A stretch of 64,000 nucleotides of DNA from Kineococcus xinjiangensis (GTDB lineage Bacteria; Actinomycetota; Actinomycetes; Actinomycetales; Kineococcaceae): assembly GCF_002934625.1 (NCBI RefSeq), contig NZ_PTJD01000003.1:1-64000 (forward strand), in the 5' to 3' direction. This document shows positions 57,838 to 64,000 of the stretch, one piece after another. A program made the translations under genes and the position numbers. How positions within the stretch are numbered: the stretch's first letter is position 1; every line of letters begins with the position of its first letter. Under the pieces are notes generated by a model. The model ran no database searches. It was not told the DNA's origin and saw only the letters and a program-made list of their open reading frames with translations.

Positions 57838-58392
57838 ATGGCACGGCCCGACAAGGCAGCCGCCGTCAAGGAGATCGCAGACCTGCTGCGCGCCTCCAAC
57901 GCGGCGGTGCTCACCGAGTACCGGGGGTTGACCGTCTCGCAGCTCACCACGCTGCGGCGCTCGCTGGGTGGCACCACCACCTACGCGGTGCTCAAGAACA
58001 CGCTGACCACCATCGCTGCCAAGGAAGCCGGCGTGTCGGCCTTCGAGGGCCAGCTCGTCGGCCCGACCGCCATCGCCTTCGTCAAGGGCGACCCGGTCGA
58101 GGCCGCCAAGGGTCTGCGTGACTTCGCGAAGACCAACCCCCAGCTGATCATCAAGGGCGGCATGCTCGAGGGGCGCGCCATCAGCGCCTCCGACGTCGCC
58201 GCGCTCGCCGATCTCGAGTCGCGCGAGGTGCTGCTCGCCAAGGTCGCAGGCGTCCTCAAGGCGTCGCAGAGCAAGGCCGCAGCGCTGTTCAACGCTCCGC
58301 TCTCCAAGGCCGTCCGCACCGTGGACGCCCTGCGCGAGAAGGTGGGTGCGGGTGCGCCCGCGCCGGCCGCCGAGGAGCCCGCGGACGCCTGA
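57838..58392 (+). CDS. rplJ: 50S ribosomal protein L10
   Basis: 184 residues. [31 protein letters not shown], and P-T-A-I-A-F near the middle; C-terminal helix that binds L7/L12 dimers, ending in an Ala/Pro-rich tail. It forms the stalk base. ATG at 57838 with GGAAGGAGG. Co-transcribed with rplL. Confidence 0.97.
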   Translation: MARPDKAAAVKEIADLLRASNAAVLTEYRGLTVSQLTTLRRSLGGTTTYAVLKNTLTTIAAKEAGVSAFEGQLVGPTAIAFVKGDPVEAAKGLRDFAKTNPQLIIKGGMLEGRAISASDVAALADLESREVLLAKVAGVLKASQSKAAALFNAPLSKAVRTVDALREKVGAGAPAPAAEEPADA

Positions 58393-58487
58393 CGGCGACC
58401 GCACGGGGCTGCTCGACCGAGCCGTCCCCTGACCAGGACTGGACCGCGGCGCGGCGCCGCGTCCGACGATGAGGAAGGACCGCCACC

Positions 58488-58877
58488 ATGGCGAAGCTCA
58501 GCACCGCCGAGCTGCTCGACGCGTTCAAGGAGATGACGCTGATCGAGCTCTCGGAGTTCGTGAAGCAGTTCGAGGAGACCTTCGACGTCACCGCGGCCGT
58601 GGCCGTGGCGGCTGCCGCCCCCGGTGGCGGTGGCGGTGGCGCTGCTGCCGAGGCCGAGGAGGAGAAGGACGAGTTCGACGTCATCCTCGAGTCCGCCGGT
58701 GACAAGAAGATCGGCGTCATCAAGGAGGTGCGCGCCCTCACCAGCCTCGGCCTGAAGGAGGCCAAGGACCTGGTCGACGGCGCCCCCAAGCCCGTCCTCG
58801 AGAAGGTCAACAAGGACGCTGCCGAGAAGGCGAAGGCGGCCCTCGAGGGCGCTGGCGCCACCGTCACCCTCAAGTGA
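58488..58877 (+). CDS. rplL: 50S ribosomal protein L7/L12
   Basis: 129 residues. N-terminal dimerisation domain ([20 protein letters not shown] as consecutive segments), an Ala/Gly hinge ([11 protein letters not shown]), and the C-terminal domain with [19 protein letters not shown] and P-K-P-V-L-E-K-V-N. It recruits translation factors. ATG at 58488 with GAGGAAGGA upstream. Confidence 0.97.
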   Translation: MAKLSTAELLDAFKEMTLIELSEFVKQFEETFDVTAAVAVAAAAPGGGGGGAAAEAEEEKDEFDVILESAGDKKIGVIKEVRALTSLGLKEAKDLVDGAPKPVLEKVNKDAAEKAKAALEGAGATVTLK

Positions 58878-58884
58878 CCCGCTG

Positions 58885-58950
58885 ACGCGGCCCTCCGGCC
58901 GCGTCGCGACCGCCCGCGGGGGCGCACGAGCGAACTGCTCGTGCGCCCCC
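58885..58950 (+). terminator. Tandem hairpins after rplL
   Basis: First stem ACGCGGCC / GGCCGCGT with a 4-base loop (58885-58904); second a perfect 14-bp stem (58918-58931 with 58937-58950) and a 5-base loop. Together they probably end or attenuate the rplJL transcript before rpoB. Confidence 0.8.
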
Positions 58951-59163
58951 GTCGGCGTTCCCGGAGCCGGATCGGCGAGGGGGAGCGGGGGAGCCGTCAC
59001 GGCTGAGCCCCGGCCGGCCTCGGCCCGGCCCGGTCCACAGTCCGGCGGGCCGCCTTGACGCCGGGGCGCGGGGCGGTCATCCTCATCACCGGTTGGATCG
59101 TCCGCCCGCGGCAGCGCCGCCGCTCGGCCGGTCGGGACCGCATCGCCACCCCTCGAGGGGGTG

Positions 59164-59192
59164 TGGACAGTCTTGCCTTCCGCGGCTATGCT
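59164..59192 (+). promoter_or_regulatory. rpoB promoter (-35 TGGACA, 17-bp spacer, -10 TATGCT)
   Basis: TGGACA at 59164-59169, exactly 17 bases, then TATGCT at 59187-59192. This leaves a leader of roughly 90 bases before the rpoB TTG start. The 341-base gap between the rplL hairpins and rpoB holds no other gene that I can see. Confidence 0.7.
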
Positions 59193-59291
59193 GCTGTTTT
59201 GCGCTGCCCAGAGCCATATGGCCGGTCGCCTTCGACCGAGTGGGGCCGGGACAGTGCCCAAATGTTCGCAGGCCCGTGGAAGGACCCCTCT

Positions 59292-62777
<3,486 letters not shown>

Positions 62778-62783
62778 CGGACC

Positions 62784-62812
62784 GCGGGGGCTGCGCCGAG
62801 CGCAGCCCCCGC
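62784..62812 (+). other. 13-bp hairpin between rpoB and rpoC
   Basis: GCGGGGGCTGCGC and its exact complement flank a 3-base loop, starting 6 bases after the rpoB stop. No T-tract. In an operon whose two products are needed in equal amounts, it may be a processing or mRNA-stability element, or a partial terminator. Confidence 0.6.
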
Positions 62813-62872
62813 ACCGCCGGCCAACGAGTCGATCCCGTCAGACCACGGACACTGAAGAGAGAGAAGGGCACG

Positions 62873-64000
62873 TTGCTCGACGTCAACTTCTTCGACGAGC
62901 TGCGCATCGGGCTGGCCACGGCGGAGGACATCCGCACCTGGTCGCACGGTGAGGTCAAGAAGCCCGAGACCATCAACTACCGCACCCTGAAGCCGGAGAA
63001 GGACGGGCTCTTCTGCGAGAAGATCTTCGGCCCCACCCGGGACTGGGAGTGCTACTGCGGGAAGTACAAGCGCGTCCGGTTCAAGGGCATCATCTGCGAG
63101 CGCTGCGGCGTCGAGGTGACCCGGGCGAAGGTGCGTCGTGAGCGGATGGGCCACATCGAGCTCGCCGCCCCCGTGACGCACATCTGGTACTTCAAGGGTG
63201 TCCCGAGCCGCCTCGGGTACCTGCTCGACCTGGCGCCGAAGGACCTCGAGAAGGTCATCTACTTCGCCGCCTACATGATCACCTGGGTCGACGAGGAGGC
63301 CCGCCACCGCGACATGTCGTCGCTGGAGGCCCAGATCGAGGTCGAGAAGAAGGAGATCGAGAACCGGCGCGACGCGGACGTCGACGCCCGGGCCAAGCAG
63401 CTCGAGGGTGACCTCGCGGAGCTCGAGGCCGAGGGCGCGAAGTCGGACGTGCGCCGCAAGGTGCGCGAGTCCGCGGAGCGCGAGATGGCGCAGATCCGCC
63501 GGCGCGCCGACACGGAGATCGACCGTCTGACGACGGTCTGGGACCGCTTCCGCACCCTCAAGGTCCAGGACCTCGAGGGTGACGAGGTGCTCTACCGCGC
63601 CATGCGCGAGCGCTTCGGCATGTACTTCGAGGGCGGCATGGGTGCCGCCGCCCTGCAGAAGCGCCTGCAGAGCTTCGACCTGGAGGCGGAGGCGGAGAGC
63701 CTGCGCGAGATCATCGCGACGGGCAAGGGCCAGCGGAAGACGCGGGCGCTGAAGCGGCTGAAGGTCGTCTCGGCGTTCCTGACCACGCGGAACTCCCCGC
63801 AGGGCATGGTGCTCGACTGCGTCCCGGTCATCCCGCCGGACCTGCGCCCGATGGTGCAGCTCGACGGTGGCCGGTTCGCGACGAGCGACCTGAACGACCT
63901 GTACCGCCGCGTCATCAACCGCAACAACCGGCTCAAGCGCCTCCTCGACCTCGGGGCTCCCGAGATCATCGTGAACAACGAGAAGCGGATGCTGCAGGAG
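62873..64000 (+). CDS. rpoC: DNA-directed RNA polymerase subunit beta' (N-terminal part)
   Basis: The first 376 codons are visible; the gene continues past the right edge. Start TTG at 62873 (GAGAGAAGGG upstream), reading [14 protein letters not shown], typical of actinobacterial RpoC. The zinc-binding motif C-Y-C-G-K-Y-K and [10 protein letters not shown] follows near residue 60. A charged coiled-coil insertion lies at about residues 145-215 ([13 protein letters not shown]). [28 protein letters not shown] is present near 325-350. Confidence 0.97.
   Translation, partial: MLDVNFFDELRIGLATAEDIRTWSHGEVKKPETINYRTLKPEKDGLFCEKIFGPTRDWECYCGKYKRVRFKGIICERCGVEVTRAKVRRERMGHIELAAPVTHIWYFKGVPSRLGYLLDLAPKDLEKVIYFAAYMITWVDEEARHRDMSSLEAQIEVEKKEIENRRDADVDARAKQLEGDLAELEAEGAKSDVRRKVRESAEREMAQIRRRADTEIDRLTTVWDRFRTLKVQDLEGDEVLYRAMRERFGMYFEGGMGAAALQKRLQSFDLEAEAESLREIIATGKGQRKTRALKRLKVVSAFLTTRNSPQGMVLDCVPVIPPDLRPMVQLDGGRFATSDLNDLYRRVINRNNRLKRLLDLGAPEIIVNNEKRMLQE

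Noticed and set aside
59055-59291. N-terminal extension of rpoB
   Set aside because: The frame is open, but this DNA contains the -35/-10 promoter, and the family N-terminus plus a ribosome binding site fix the start at TTG 59292.

Overview
The window is high-GC DNA (GTG and TTG starts are common, G/C dominates third codon positions) from an actinobacterium. The gene order tRNA-Trp, secE, nusG, rplK, rplA, rplJ, rplL, rpoB, rpoC, the rpmG-hadA-hadB-murB block and a scattered menaquinone locus are actinobacterial. The mix resembles Kineosporiaceae such as Kineococcus; that assignment is inference from memory, not a computed match.

Region 1-31 kb: menaquinone locus with insertions. menE (1144-2397), menB, menC (12.7-15.1 kb), menD and menG (21.4-23.9 kb), a FAD-dependent geranylgeranyl/menaquinone-chain reductase and a polyprenyl diphosphate synthase (27.5-29.9 kb) cover the shared part of the classical menaquinone pathway plus the side chain. 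Between menE and menB lie about 10 kb of accessory DNA: a DUF418 membrane protein, an acetyltransferase, a LuxR regulator, a secreted beta-helix protein, an IS5-type transposase remnant, hypothetical membrane proteins, and a 2.4-kb stretch (10.2-12.6 kb) that looks like the wreck of an integrative element: matched GTGCCCC double boxes at both ends, an integrase C-terminal fragment and lower-GC orphan genes. Between menC and menD sit a sugar-type oxidoreductase / ROK repressor / TIM-barrel isomerase set, an SseB-like protein, a hotdog thioesterase, a CaiB-type CoA-transferase and an HExxH mini-protein. A GGDEF-EAL protein and a zinc alcohol dehydrogenase follow menG.

Region 30-47 kb: transporters and regulators (DMT exporter, GtrA, MocR-type regulator divergent from a BenE-like transporter), a two-gene LigD-like repair pair (polymerase/primase and ATP-dependent ligase as separate proteins), a GH16-like protein with an altered catalytic motif, a WYL regulator divergent from a DinB-family protein, FrnE, RarD, 2-oxoacid:ferredoxin oxidoreductase korA-korB, HtpX and a GH15 trehalase/glucoamylase-type enzyme.

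Region 47-64 kb: housekeeping. YajQ, tRNAs Tyr, Thr and Met, rpmG, a MaoC/HadAB-type dehydratase pair, murB, a GntR regulator coupled to a membrane protein, adenosine deaminase, an aspartate aminotransferase, tRNA-Trp, and the secE-nusG-rplKAJL-rpoBC transcription/translation cluster. This part has well-formed terminators, a probable L10 leader with attenuator before rplJ, and a good -35/-10 promoter with a 17-bp spacer ahead of rpoB; rpoC is cut by the right edge.

No rRNA and no CRISPR array were seen. Noteworthy regulatory candidates are a Rex-like palindrome ahead of the quinone-chain reductase, a shared start-codon/operator arrangement at the MocR/BenE pair, and a cluster of GGACCCTTTCC palindromes between a CoA-transferase and menD.
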